Shown here: positions 49,028 through 58,004 of the stretch, piece by piece
Position numbering within the stretch: position 1 is the first letter of the stretch
Layout of the letters: each line of letters starts with the position of its first letter
Source of the DNA: SVFI01 sp045643145
GTDB lineage: Bacteria; Bacillota; Clostridia; Lachnospirales; Lachnospiraceae
Assembly: GCA_045643145.1 (NCBI GenBank)
Contig: JAZUKG010000203.1
Span: forward strand, 1 to 64,000
Reading direction: 5' to 3'
Length of the DNA: 64,000 nucleotides
The notes under the pieces: model-generated
The model's database searches: none
The model's input: only the letters and a program-made list of their open reading frames with translations
Told to the model about the DNA's origin: nothing
Position numbers and translations under genes: made by a program

Positions 49028-51814
49028 TTATCTGTCTCTCGGTTCCAGTTCTCTGTCATATTTAAATGTAATCTGAGATAAATCAAGTCCGTTTCGAGAT
49101 ACAAACAATCTCATGACTGCAAATCTGGAATAAAGAATTGCTTCACATTCCAATGAGATTTCTTTACCTTCACTGCCATGGAAGGTAAATACATGAAGCG
49201 GGAAGCCATTAAAGAACAGAGTACACGGAAGCTGTGCCAGTTCTCCCAGGTCTGACTTTCCGGTTAATGTCACTTTATAAATACCCGGCTTTTTGACATC
49301 CATAGCCAGGATGTAACTGGTATCCTTTTTAGATGGCGGATCCAAAAGTGAAACCTCTCTGCAACCATCCAGCACCATGAATTCCACATCACTGGTATCC
49401 ACATCTGTTGCATCCTTTGGTCGGTTGATGATTTCTACCTCATCATTTATCTTCATAAGTCTCGCCATAGCCTGTGAATTCATAGCTACCTCACAGACAT
49501 TTTTAGCTCCTCTTTGAAGCTCCGCTCTGGTCAGTCTGCCGTCCTGTAGTGCCTCCATGGTATTGTCCCCGGAATCATTCTTTTCTCCGTTCGGGCAGCA
49601 CATATATAAATCATTTTGAGCGCGTACCATGGCAGCAAAATTGATGAAATCCGGATCTTTTCCGCGTTCACTGATTTTTGCCCACCAGTCGGTCATAACG
49701 ACGCCCTTAAAGCCCCACTGCTTTCTCAAAATCGTAGTAGTTAAATCATATATACCGGCAGTCCACAAACCATTTACACTGCCATAGGTAGTCATTACGG
49801 TATATGCTTTTGCTTCCTTGACAGCCATTTCAAAGCCTTTTAGATAAATCTCTCTCAACGCTCTTTCTGAGATAACAGAATCTGTGAAATGACGCTTCTT
49901 TTCCTGATTGTTTCCGCAGAAATGCTTGATGGTTCCTGTCACTCCATACTTGTGCAGACCACGAATCATAGCCACTGCCATGACACCTGTCATATACGGA
50001 TCCTCTGAAAAATATTCAAAGTTTCGTCCGTTCAGAGGATGTCTGTGAATATTCATACCAGGTCCCAGCAAACACTCTACCTTGTTGGCAATCATTTCCA
50101 TACCGGTAAATTCGTACAGCTGTGTCACGATTTCCGGGTTAAAGGTAGAAGCAATCAAAGTACCGTTTGGCAATGAAAAGGCCTTGGTACCACAGTCAAG
50201 ACGCATACCCGACGGACCATCATCACAGCACACCGCCGGAACACCTTTTTGAACCAATGCAGCTGATACTCCGCCAAAGGCAGAAGCAGTTCCCGGCGTT
50301 ACTCTGGCACTTCCCATACCTTCGCCTCGAACCAGCGAACACAGTTCTTCGTCGCTTAGCTGAGCAACAAACTCATCCATTGTTGCCTTTTTATGATATA
50401 CATCAGAAAGCTTGATTCCCATATCTTTCGTCACAGGGATCTCAGCCGGTAGTCTCTGCGCTCTTCTTTTATCCATATCAAAATTAGCTGTCGCTACTTT
50501 TTCCATGGTTAATTTGAGACTTCCGTCTTCCTGCTCAGAAGGCTTCATCACCTCAAAATCGAGTACAGGTGCCAATGCTTCTTCCAGCTGCTCCAGTACC
50601 AGATTCTCTTCTATCGTAAAATCAAATACACTCTTGGCAAGTGATACATCCGTTCCTACGCAGATTTCATATTTTCCTTTTTCCAGTAACCAGCAGGATT
50701 TGTTGCCGGTAACTCCGCTATCATCATAGGAAGCCATTTTATCAAAGGAAATAGTCAGCTCTACATCTTCCTTTTCACCCGGCCCGAGTATTCCGGTCTT
50801 GGCAAAGCCAACTAAATTTTTCACCGGTTTTCCGAGCATTCCCTGAGGTGGATTGACATAGACCTGTACGACCTCTTTTCCGGCCATAGCACCGGTATTT
50901 GTTACCTGAACTGACAGGTTTACCTCCCGGCGGTCCATAGTCAGGTTTGCAGCAGTTACCTTTACATCAAAATCGGTATAGGATAATCCAAAACCAAACG
51001 GAAATCTGACTTTGTCCCTGGCAAAGGTTTCAAAATATCGATAGCCGACATAGACATCCTCCTGATAGAAGTTTCGTACTTCACTGCCAAAGTTTTTATC
51101 CGAAGGGTAATCCTGAATCTCATATGCGATGGTATCGACGAGCTTTCCGCTCGGACTAACGAGGCCTGTTAACACATCCGCCGTTCCGCTTCCTCCTGTC
51201 ATACCGCCCTGCCATACATACATTACAGCATCCGGATTATAGCTATCCATAAAGCTCATATCCATAATGCCACCGACATTCAAAAGGACAACCATTTGAT
51301 CAAAGGCTTTACGTACCTTTTCAAGCATTTCATTTTCTAAATCCGTAAATAAATAAGACCCTTGTGTAAGAGTCACATCCTGATCCTCTCCGGCAGTTCT
51401 TCCGATGATGACAATTGCCACATCACTGTCTTTTGCAGCCTTTTGTACCACCTCATCACTAAGGGGCATTTCCTTTTGAGACCATGGTTCTGTTCCCCAG
51501 CCCATCCCCTCTTCAAAAGGGTTTTCTTTTTCCCATTCTGTATAAATATCTATCAGTTCTTCATTTAAAAGAACCCTGTTACTTTCTTTTAATCCATCCA
51601 CAATTCCGGTCACACTGGTCACATTAACCATACCACCGGAACCTGTTCCGCTTTTGTAATAATGAGACTGAATTCGTCCAAAAACAGACACCCTGCTCCC
51701 CTCTTTTAACGGAAGCACAGACTTGTCGTTTTTTAACAGAACACATCCCTCTGCCACTACTTCTCTCGCCTTTTGTAAATATACGTTCCAATCAAGTATT
51801 AACTTATTTCCCAT
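49028..51814 (-). CDS. Glycoside hydrolase family 3 with inverted domain order
   Basis: Beta-glucosidase/xylosidase-like enzyme of 928 residues. Unlike most GH3 proteins, the alpha/beta sandwich domain comes first (REVVAEGCVLLKNDKSVLPL near residue 17; GRTAGEDQDVTL), a fibronectin-like domain follows, and the TIM barrel is last (from about 470). The nucleophile is Asp709 in GVVMTDWW; the sugar-binding KHFCGNNQE segment lies before it. Domain-swapped GH3 enzymes are known from rumen clostridia. There is no signal peptide, so it acts in the cytoplasm on imported oligosaccharides. The start at 51814 follows GGGAAGGAAAATCGT. A conserved leader element precedes it. Confidence 0.92.
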   Translation of the reverse strand: MGNKLILDWNVYLQKAREVVAEGCVLLKNDKSVLPLKEGSRVSVFGRIQSHYYKSGTGSGGMVNVTSVTGIVDGLKESNRVLLNEELIDIYTEWEKENPFEEGMGWGTEPWSQKEMPLSDEVVQKAAKDSDVAIVIIGRTAGEDQDVTLTQGSYLFTDLENEMLEKVRKAFDQMVVLLNVGGIMDMSFMDSYNPDAVMYVWQGGMTGGSGTADVLTGLVSPSGKLVDTIAYEIQDYPSDKNFGSEVRNFYQEDVYVGYRYFETFARDKVRFPFGFGLSYTDFDVKVTAANLTMDRREVNLSVQVTNTGAMAGKEVVQVYVNPPQGMLGKPVKNLVGFAKTGILGPGEKEDVELTISFDKMASYDDSGVTGNKSCWLLEKGKYEICVGTDVSLAKSVFDFTIEENLVLEQLEEALAPVLDFEVMKPSEQEDGSLKLTMEKVATANFDMDKRRAQRLPAEIPVTKDMGIKLSDVYHKKATMDEFVAQLSDEELCSLVRGEGMGSARVTPGTASAFGGVSAALVQKGVPAVCCDDGPSGMRLDCGTKAFSLPNGTLIASTFNPEIVTQLYEFTGMEMIANKVECLLGPGMNIHRHPLNGRNFEYFSEDPYMTGVMAVAMIRGLHKYGVTGTIKHFCGNNQEKKRHFTDSVISERALREIYLKGFEMAVKEAKAYTVMTTYGSVNGLWTAGIYDLTTTILRKQWGFKGVVMTDWWAKISERGKDPDFINFAAMVRAQNDLYMCCPNGEKNDSGDNTMEALQDGRLTRAELQRGAKNVCEVAMNSQAMARLMKINDEVEIINRPKDATDVDTSDVEFMVLDGCREVSLLDPPSKKDTSYILAMDVKKPGIYKVTLTGKSDLGELAQLPCTLFFNGFPLHVFTFHGSEGKEISLECEAILYSRFAVMRLFVSRNGLDLSQITFKYDRELEPRDR

Positions 51815-51835
51815 ACGATTTTCCTTCCCATTTTT

Positions 51836-51894
51836 GCGTCGACTGTTTTACAATCGAGGCCATTCACTGTTTTCATATATTACTTGACACTACC
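51836..51894 (-). promoter_or_regulatory. Conserved leader element, copy 2 (upstream of GH3)
   Basis: A hairpin of about 10 bp with a TAAAA loop (51836-51860) follows the conserved stretch (51861-51894). Compared with copy 1, two stem pairs next to the loop differ on both strands (GA/TC versus TG/CA), so pairing is kept. Confidence 0.6.
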
Positions 51895-52011
51895 TTTTCT
51901 ATACAATAAATTACAAAAAGCTTTCTTATCCTATAAAAAAGCTGCAACTCGATTATAAAGTTTCACCTAGGTAAAATCAAGAAAATTTAAGTGAAAAGAA
52001 TGTGTCCAATT

Positions 52012-52941
52012 CTAAAAGTTTTGTAAAATGTCCAAATACCAAAGAGCCTGTTCTCTCAGGTCTTCTTTTACAAATCCGCTGACTTTTTCGCAGGTCGGAA
52101 CAAAGAATGCTGTATCCTCATCCTTGTTTGACAAATTCCAGATACAATAGCTGGTCTGGCACTCATTAAAGAGTTTGATCCAGATATTTCCCTGTTCTTT
52201 GTTGATATTGTTGTCACCGCTGGCATCTGTAATACCAAACTCACTACAGAAAATAGGAAGTCCCTTGTCATAGTATTCCTTGAACAGATTTCTCAGTTCT
52301 TCTCTGTGTGTATCTGCATAAAAGTGAATGACATACATAACATTTTCCGAACGACTAACCGGATTTGCATAGGCTTCGTCTACTCTCTGAGACCATACCG
52401 GTGTACCTACTAAAATGATACTGTCTTTATCATTTTTTCGAATAATTTCAATCATTTCATCTGCATAAGTCTTTACATCTGCCCAGGTTGCTTCTACATT
52501 CGGCTCGTTGCAAAGCTCATAAATCACATTGTCATAATCTGCATATTTTTTTGACATTTCTTCCCAGAAAACTCTCGCCTGATCCACATGCATCAGCGGA
52601 TTGGAATCACTCAGGATATGCCAGTCGATAATGACATACAACCCCAGCTCCTTTGCATATTCCACGCCGTCAAAAATAACCTTTTTGATGCGTTCTCTGT
52701 TGGCATCATCACCCACACAATATCCGTCCTTTTCTGCGGTATACATTGCCAGACGAACGACATCCACCTTCCATTCATCACGCATTTGAAGGAACATTTC
52801 CCTATTGATAAACTGCGGAAATTCCGGAATCGAATGTGAACTGATTCCGCGAAGCTGTACAATCTCGCCCTTTGCATCCACGAGATTTCTGCCTTTGACT
52901 GCTAATTTTTGATACTTTTCTACCGGTGTCACACCACTCAT
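52012..52941 (-). CDS. Glycoside hydrolase family 5 endoglucanase, cytoplasmic
   Basis: TIM-barrel enzyme of 309 residues of the bacterial GH5 endoglucanase type. The acid/base is Glu146 in YELCNEPN and the nucleophile Glu234 in IFCSEFGI; other conserved residues appear in VVRLAMYT, DWHILSD and YVIHFYADTH. No signal peptide or binding module is present, so it probably cleaves imported cello- or gluco-oligosaccharides rather than polymer. The start at 52941 follows GAGGTAAAAGAAT. It opens the cluster GH5-GH3-esterase, each transcribed the same way; 197 bp separate it from GH3. Confidence 0.9.
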   Translation of the reverse strand: MSGVTPVEKYQKLAVKGRNLVDAKGEIVQLRGISSHSIPEFPQFINREMFLQMRDEWKVDVVRLAMYTAEKDGYCVGDDANRERIKKVIFDGVEYAKELGLYVIIDWHILSDSNPLMHVDQARVFWEEMSKKYADYDNVIYELCNEPNVEATWADVKTYADEMIEIIRKNDKDSIILVGTPVWSQRVDEAYANPVSRSENVMYVIHFYADTHREELRNLFKEYYDKGLPIFCSEFGITDASGDNNINKEQGNIWIKLFNECQTSYCIWNLSNKDEDTAFFVPTCEKVSGFVKEDLREQALWYLDILQNF

Positions 52942-52992
52942 ATTCTTTTACCTCATTTTTTTCATGGTAGTTTTTATAGTTCTAATTTCGTG

Positions 52993-53022
52993 AAAAAGGA
53001 TTCCGAAAAATTTCCGGAATCC
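52993..53022 (-). terminator. Terminator of the chemoreceptor gene
   Basis: Minus-strand GGATTCCG and CGGAATCC arms (52998-53022) with a 9-nt loop, followed by five T (52993-52997). Confidence 0.85.
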
Positions 53023-53054
53023 CTTATATACGCTTTCCATTTATTATCCGACAA

Positions 53055-54368
53055 TTAGTAAATCTGGAACATATTTAATTCGCCGGTTAATTCATCAGAA
53101 ACACCGTAAAGTTTAACGGTAGCTTCCTTGATTTCACTAATGGTTGCAGCCAGTTCTTCTGCTGAAGCTGCTGTTTCCTGAGTAGAAGCTGCGTTCTGTT
53201 CTGCAATAGCTGATAAGCTTTCAACAGAACCCATAACTGTATTCTTTGCACCTGCCAATACTTCTGTACTGCCGGCAATGGTTTCTACGCCGTCTATTGT
53301 AACTAAAAGACCCTGATTTACATTGTCAAATGCTCTCTTGGTAGCCTGAACCTTGTCAGCCTGTAATCCGATAATTGCATCTACTGTATTCATAGTCTTA
53401 ACAGCCTGTTCTGACTCTTCCAAAAGGTTTTTGATAATTGCTTCAATGGTCTTTGCAGACTGATTTGACTGTTCAGCCAGGTTTTTAATCTGCTCTGCAA
53501 CAACGGCAAAACCTCTACCGCTTTCACCGGCTCTGGCTGCTTCAATACTGGCATTTAATGCTAAAAGGTTTGTTTCATTTGCAATAGAAGCAATCAGCTC
53601 AGTGGCTTTATGAATTTCCTGTGCGGATTCATTGGTTGTATTTGTCTGCTGATAAATAACAGCAATCTGTGCTTTTACCTTTTCTGAAATACCCTCAAGG
53701 TCTTCTACGCTTTCTACACCGGCCTGACCGGCTCTCTTCATCGCATCTGCATTGTTCATAAGATTCTGAACTGCTGCCGATGTCTGTTCAATTCCGTCAC
53801 CAATCTGAAGAATCGCTTCTGATACATTCTGAGTTTCAGATGCCTGAAGTGTCGCTCCGTTTGCCATATCTGACATAGAACGTGCTACATCATCACTGGC
53901 ATTGCTGGTCTGATTTGCCATTTTTTCAAGCTTCTCAGAAGCATTTACAATCACATCAGAGGTCGTTCCAACTTTAGCAATCAACTTGGCGAGCGACTTA
54001 ATGACTTCATCTGTATGTCTGGCAAGATTTCCCATTTCATCGAGTCTCTTCATATCCTTGCTCGGAATAGCTGCTGTTAAATTTCCTGTAGCTGCGCTGT
54101 CCAAAACGGCGATGGTTCTGTTTAATGAATTTACGATTTCCCATGCTGTCAATCTAACCGCAACCGCTGTACCGACAATCAACACGATGACTACCGGAAC
54201 CATCTTTCCATTCAGTTTTGCCAATACTTCTTTTGGTATGTCACCCTTAAGTCCAATCATACAAAAGAATGCAACTGCAAGTACAGCTATCAGCATTGGT
54301 ATCATGGCTAATAACATGATTTTTGTTTTCAGTGTAAAAAAGTTCCTTTTTTTTGCTTCGTTTTCCAT
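53055..54368 (-). CDS. Methyl-accepting chemotaxis protein with a minimal outer loop
   Basis: Chemoreceptor of 437 residues. Two membrane helices (about 16-38 and 58-80) are separated by only about 20 residues, so there is almost no external sensor domain. A HAMP-like linker (to about 125) and a long signalling coiled coil follow, with the conserved hairpin region IANETNLLALNASIEAARAG-type sequence near 265. It presumably couples to CheA/CheW, none of which are in the window. The sensed input may be membrane state, temperature or a partner protein. It has its own promoter and terminator. Confidence 0.92.
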   Translation of the reverse strand: MENEAKKRNFFTLKTKIMLLAMIPMLIAVLAVAFFCMIGLKGDIPKEVLAKLNGKMVPVVIVLIVGTAVAVRLTAWEIVNSLNRTIAVLDSAATGNLTAAIPSKDMKRLDEMGNLARHTDEVIKSLAKLIAKVGTTSDVIVNASEKLEKMANQTSNASDDVARSMSDMANGATLQASETQNVSEAILQIGDGIEQTSAAVQNLMNNADAMKRAGQAGVESVEDLEGISEKVKAQIAVIYQQTNTTNESAQEIHKATELIASIANETNLLALNASIEAARAGESGRGFAVVAEQIKNLAEQSNQSAKTIEAIIKNLLEESEQAVKTMNTVDAIIGLQADKVQATKRAFDNVNQGLLVTIDGVETIAGSTEVLAGAKNTVMGSVESLSAIAEQNAASTQETAASAEELAATISEIKEATVKLYGVSDELTGELNMFQIY

Positions 54369-54434
54369 AACACTACACCTCTGACCCTCATTTTTTGTAA
54401 TTTTGCATAATCATTTCATCTTTTTTGTTTCATA

Positions 54435-54463
54435 ATTGTAACATATTCACATGAGATTGAAAA
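54435..54463 (-). promoter_or_regulatory. Chemoreceptor promoter
   Basis: Minus-strand -35 TTTTCA (54458-54463), 17-bp spacer, -10 TACAAT (54435-54440) with an upstream TG giving an extended -10. It does not look like a sigma-D flagellar promoter. Confidence 0.65.
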
Positions 54464-54527
54464 GCAATTTTTCGCAGAAAAATAGAATAAATTGACTTTT
54501 CCTTTAGCACTCTGGTAGGACAAGATT

Positions 54528-54640
54528 GCATAAACACTAAATGTAGTATAAGATAGTTAGAAATGCGTCTATACGACCTGGCTTGGCAGGATTTATACCA
54601 TGAATCCTCGAGGCAATGGGTAGTATAAGGAAAACTATGG
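54528..54640 (+). ncRNA. Possible structured leader RNA of the DMT transporter gene
   Basis: A candidate promoter (TTGCAT-17-TAAGAT, starting about 54526) precedes a leader of about 85 nt. Outer pairing TATAC-ACC with GGT-GTATA and an inner hairpin GGATT...AATCC with a 9-nt loop can form; TTG/CAA and CCTG/CAGG pairs are also possible. Conserved small-molecule riboswitch signatures I know (purine, TPP, preQ1, guanidine I-III, ZTP, fluoride) are absent. Identity is unknown and the fold is by eye only. Confidence 0.3.
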
Positions 54641-54650
54641 AGAATTACAA

Positions 54651-55565
54651 ATGAAACTCAAAAATGCATGTCAAATGGCATTAGCCGCTCTGGTATGGGG
54701 AATCGCCTTTGTAGCGCAAAGCTCGGCAAGTGATGTAGTCGGTCCCTTTACATTTGGAATGATTCGATGCATTCTGGGAGCTTTGGCGCTGATGCCGCTC
54801 ATTTATATAAAGAATAAAACGGACAAAACTGTACTGGACAGTCTGAAAAAAACAGAAAACCAAAAGCTTCCTATCGGACTCATTGGAGGTATCGCCTGCG
54901 GACTTTTCTTATTTTTAGGAGCCAATCTGCAACAGTTCGGTATTGCCTATACTACCGTCGGTAAGTCAGGCTTTATCACTGCCTTATATATCATTTTTGT
55001 ACCGATTGCTTCGGCACTGTTTTTTCATAAAAGGATGTCTCTTCCGGTTGTCCTTAGTGCAGTCCTCGGACTATTGGGGTTATATCTTCTTTGTATAAAG
55101 GAAGGCTTTTCCATTGGTATCGGTGATTTACTGACTCTTTTTTGTGCCTTTGCCTTTACGGCTCATATTCTGGTGATTGATCACTACACCACTCGGGTAG
55201 ATGGTGTTCTCTTATCCTGTCTTCAGTTTTTGGTTATGGCGATGATTTGTATCCCGTTTTGTTTCCTTTTAGAACATCCTACCCTCTCTCAGATCTGGCA
55301 GGCAAAAATACCGATTTTATATTCCGGTGTGATTAGCTGCGGCGTAGGATATACCTTGCAAATCGTGGGACAGAAGGATATGAACCCGACCATTTCCTCA
55401 CTGATTTTAAGTTTAGAATCCGTTTTTAGCGCCCTGGCCGGTTGGATTATATTAAAGCAAAGCTTATCCGGCCGCGAGCTTTTAGGATGTCTGATTATGT
55501 TCAGCGCTATCGTACTGGCAAATACCGGAGATTACTTATCGCAGCTAATGAAAAATCGAAAATAG
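54651..55565 (+). CDS. DMT-superfamily (EamA) transporter
   Basis: Integral membrane protein of 304 residues with ten hydrophobic segments in two EamA repeats (about 1-140 and 150-295). Such carriers export or import amino acids, metabolites or drugs; the substrate cannot be read from sequence. The opening region LAALVWGIAFVAQSSASDVVGPFTF and the repeat GVISCGVGYTLQIVGQKDMNP are typical EamA features. The start follows TGGAGAATTACAA. It is monocistronic and ends in a bidirectional terminator. A leader of unusual appearance precedes it, so its expression may be controlled by RNA structure. Confidence 0.88.
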   Translation: MKLKNACQMALAALVWGIAFVAQSSASDVVGPFTFGMIRCILGALALMPLIYIKNKTDKTVLDSLKKTENQKLPIGLIGGIACGLFLFLGANLQQFGIAYTTVGKSGFITALYIIFVPIASALFFHKRMSLPVVLSAVLGLLGLYLLCIKEGFSIGIGDLLTLFCAFAFTAHILVIDHYTTRVDGVLLSCLQFLVMAMICIPFCFLLEHPTLSQIWQAKIPILYSGVISCGVGYTLQIVGQKDMNPTISSLILSLESVFSALAGWIILKQSLSGRELLGCLIMFSAIVLANTGDYLSQLMKNRK

Positions 55566-55583
55566 AACGCGATATATAATAAG

Positions 55584-55616
55584 AAAACAGGCTGAATAAC
55601 AGCCTGTTTTTATTTT
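55584..55616. terminator. Bidirectional terminator
   Basis: AAAACAGGCTG-AATAA-CAGCCTGTTTT, an 11-bp stem with T-rich tails in both directions, between the DMT transporter and the diguanylate cyclase. Confidence 0.88.
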
Positions 55617-55621
55617 CTATA

Positions 55622-56893
55622 TTAAACCACTTTATTTCGACCCGTTTCCTTGGCCGTATACAGATTCTCATCTGCGATTTTTACAATATCATCATAAGAT
55701 TTACCGCGAATGCTTCCGTTGACACCCACGGAAAGCGTGATATTGAAATGCTGATCATTGTAATTAAAATCATATGCTCTGATTTCATCCAGTATCTCAT
55801 CAATAAATTCTCTGGCTACATCCTCCGGTCTGTCAAAGATCAGCAAAAATTCCTCTCCGCCCCATCTGGCAGCAATTCCGCAGTCTTTCATGTGCTCTTT
55901 AAAAATATTAGCTACCGTAACCAAAACCAGGTCACCGCAGTCATGTCCGTATTTATCATTAATCTTTTTAAAGAAGTCGATATCGCCGAGTGCTACCGTA
56001 ACAATATCTTCTTTGCTTCTTCTGCATCTTTCCATCTGCTTCATCAGATAATTGCTGCAGGCTCTACGATTGTAAAGACCTGTCAGAGGATCTCTGACAA
56101 TCATGTTTTCCAGTTCTTTTCCGACCTGCGCAGAATGTCTGCCGAGCTCACCGATTTCATCCTCTCGTTTGACAACCGCCGTTTCAATCTTGGCATCAAA
56201 CTCACCGTTTGCGAGCTGACTCATATAGCTCATGACAGCTTTCAGGCTGTCTACCATACCTTTACTTAATACAAAACAGATAGAAATTACGATAATCAAT
56301 ACAACCGCTGCTGCCAGCAGTGCCTTGACTATAATATTCATAAAAGTATCCTGAATCGCAGCATAGGTTTGTCCTGCAAAAGCCATTCCGACAACAGAAC
56401 CATCTGAATTTTTAATCGGCAGATAGTATGCAAAATATCTCGTGCCGTTAATCATCTGCTGCTTTGAAAAATAATCTTTTTCCTGCTCTAACACCCAGTA
56501 AGCAGCCTGATCATCAATCTTGGTATTGATCAGTCTCTGGCCGTTTGCGTCCTGAATGGTAGTTGCCACGCGATCTTCTCCGTAAAAAAGAGAAAGCTCC
56601 ATATGATAAGATTCCTTGAGCGCATCAATAATCTGATAATCTCCGGAGATCACCCTCTCTCCCTTGGTTACCACTCCGCCGTTTTCCTGATAATCTCCCG
56701 GCGCAATCAAAGAGTAAGTATTATATAAAGAATGAGCTGCAACCGAGAGACTTTTTTGAATCTCTACGGTCATTCCGTTAATCATGGCACTGATAGATAT
56801 GTATAATACCAAAACGCCCAGTACCAGTGACGGAATCAACGCACTTCTTAATAACATGCTGCGTATACTTCGTTTTTTTGCTTTTTCCTGCAT
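55622..56893 (-). CDS. Membrane diguanylate cyclase (dCache-like, HAMP, GGDEF)
   Basis: Protein of 423 residues that should make cyclic di-GMP. Two membrane helices (about 15-37 and 187-210) flank a Cache-like external sensor domain; a HAMP linker (about 212-265) leads to a GGDEF domain with the active-site variant RWGGEEFLLIF. An RxxD inhibitory site five residues before the motif is not apparent. The start at 56893 follows AAAGGATAAAAAT; a TTG further upstream has no suitable ribosome site. No EAL domain is present here. The small-molecule signal is not known. Confidence 0.93.
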   Translation of the reverse strand: MQEKAKKRSIRSMLLRSALIPSLVLGVLVLYISISAMINGMTVEIQKSLSVAAHSLYNTYSLIAPGDYQENGGVVTKGERVISGDYQIIDALKESYHMELSLFYGEDRVATTIQDANGQRLINTKIDDQAAYWVLEQEKDYFSKQQMINGTRYFAYYLPIKNSDGSVVGMAFAGQTYAAIQDTFMNIIVKALLAAAVVLIIVISICFVLSKGMVDSLKAVMSYMSQLANGEFDAKIETAVVKREDEIGELGRHSAQVGKELENMIVRDPLTGLYNRRACSNYLMKQMERCRRSKEDIVTVALGDIDFFKKINDKYGHDCGDLVLVTVANIFKEHMKDCGIAARWGGEEFLLIFDRPEDVAREFIDEILDEIRAYDFNYNDQHFNITLSVGVNGSIRGKSYDDIVKIADENLYTAKETGRNKVV

Positions 56894-56981
56894 ATTTTTA
56901 TCCTTTAATTTTTTGCACAATCAATGATATGCTACGAATATACATTCCTTGAAAGAATCTATCCTATTCATAGTATCAATA

Positions 56982-57010
56982 TTGACATTTCACCTTGTAC
57001 TTCCTATAAT
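56982..57010 (+). promoter_or_regulatory. Consensus promoter of the AEC carrier gene
   Basis: Perfect -35 TTGACA (56982-56987), 17-bp spacer, perfect -10 TATAAT (57005-57010), 64 bp before the start codon. Confidence 0.9.
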
Positions 57011-57074
57011 TTCCTAGGTTACTTTTAGAATACCATATTTATGAAAATTTGTCTTAAATAAAGTGAGATTATCT

Positions 57075-58004
57075 ATGAATATTTCAATTATTATTCAGCA
57101 GCTCATCATATTGTTTTGCATTATGCTGCTGGGATACATTTTATACAAAGTAAAAATCATGACCGACGAGTTTAACAAACAGCTTACCAAGCTTTTGTTA
57201 AATGTCACCACTCCGGCACTCGTACTCAATTCAGTCCTCGATGATCAGGCTACACTCCCTATGAAAACCTTTGTCACCACCTTTGTTGTGGCAACCCTGG
57301 TTTATCTTTTACTGCCTGTTCTTTCCAAAGGTGTGACCTTTTTATTGCGTGCTCCGAAATCACAGCGCGGAATTTATGACTTTGCCAGCACCTACGGAAA
57401 TGTCGGCTTTATGGGGTATCCCCTGATTGCTGCCATTTTAGGTCCAAACGGACTGTTGCTGACTGCAGTCTTTAATATATTATTCAATCTGTCGGTTTAT
57501 TCCATTGGTGTCTTGGTTATCTCCAAAGGCACTGACAAAAAACAGGATATTTCGTTAAAAACATTTTTGTCACCCGGCATCCTGATGTCAGTCGTTTCTA
57601 TTTTTGTTTATATTTTTCATATTCACCTGCCGCAGACTCTGTGCAGTGTGATCAGCAGCGTCGGTTCTGTTACCTCACCGCTTGCTATGCTGTTAATCGG
57701 TGCTACGCTTGCTTCCATGCCGGCACCGGAAATGCTAAATGAAAAAAGAACCTATGTATTCCTTCTCATCAGACAACTTTTGGTTCCGATGGCCCTATAT
57801 CCGCTGCTGAAGCTTTGCATTCAGGATACGCTTTTATTAACCGTAACCTTTATCATGATCAGCATGCCGGTAGGAAATACTTCAGTTCTTTTTGCTACAA
57901 ACTATGACCTGGATAAAGGTCTGGCTGCAAAATGTGTATTTATCACCACGTTATTTAGCGTGGTAACCATTCCGCTTTTATGCTTTTTATGCCTTGGAAA
58001 TTGA
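57075..58004 (+). CDS. AEC-family (auxin efflux carrier-like) transporter
   Basis: Integral membrane protein of 309 residues with about ten segments, of the AEC/MleP family that moves organic acids such as malate or malonate. The segments LLLNVTTPALVLNSVL and GFMGYPLIAAILGPNGLL, with TLASMPAPE between the two halves, are typical. The ATG at 57075 follows AAAGTGAG; a GTG four codons upstream is possible. Driven by a perfect sigma-A promoter. The reading frame ends inside the 3' end of the convergent ABC-F gene (18-bp overlap). Substrate unknown. Confidence 0.87.
   Translation: MNISIIIQQLIILFCIMLLGYILYKVKIMTDEFNKQLTKLLLNVTTPALVLNSVLDDQATLPMKTFVTTFVVATLVYLLLPVLSKGVTFLLRAPKSQRGIYDFASTYGNVGFMGYPLIAAILGPNGLLLTAVFNILFNLSVYSIGVLVISKGTDKKQDISLKTFLSPGILMSVVSIFVYIFHIHLPQTLCSVISSVGSVTSPLAMLLIGATLASMPAPEMLNEKRTYVFLLIRQLLVPMALYPLLKLCIQDTLLLTVTFIMISMPVGNTSVLFATNYDLDKGLAAKCVFITTLFSVVTIPLLCFLCLGN

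Noticed and set aside
54560..54640. Guanidine or purine riboswitch before the DMT transporter
   Set aside because: The conserved core sequences of those families are not there; only an unclassified fold can be claimed.
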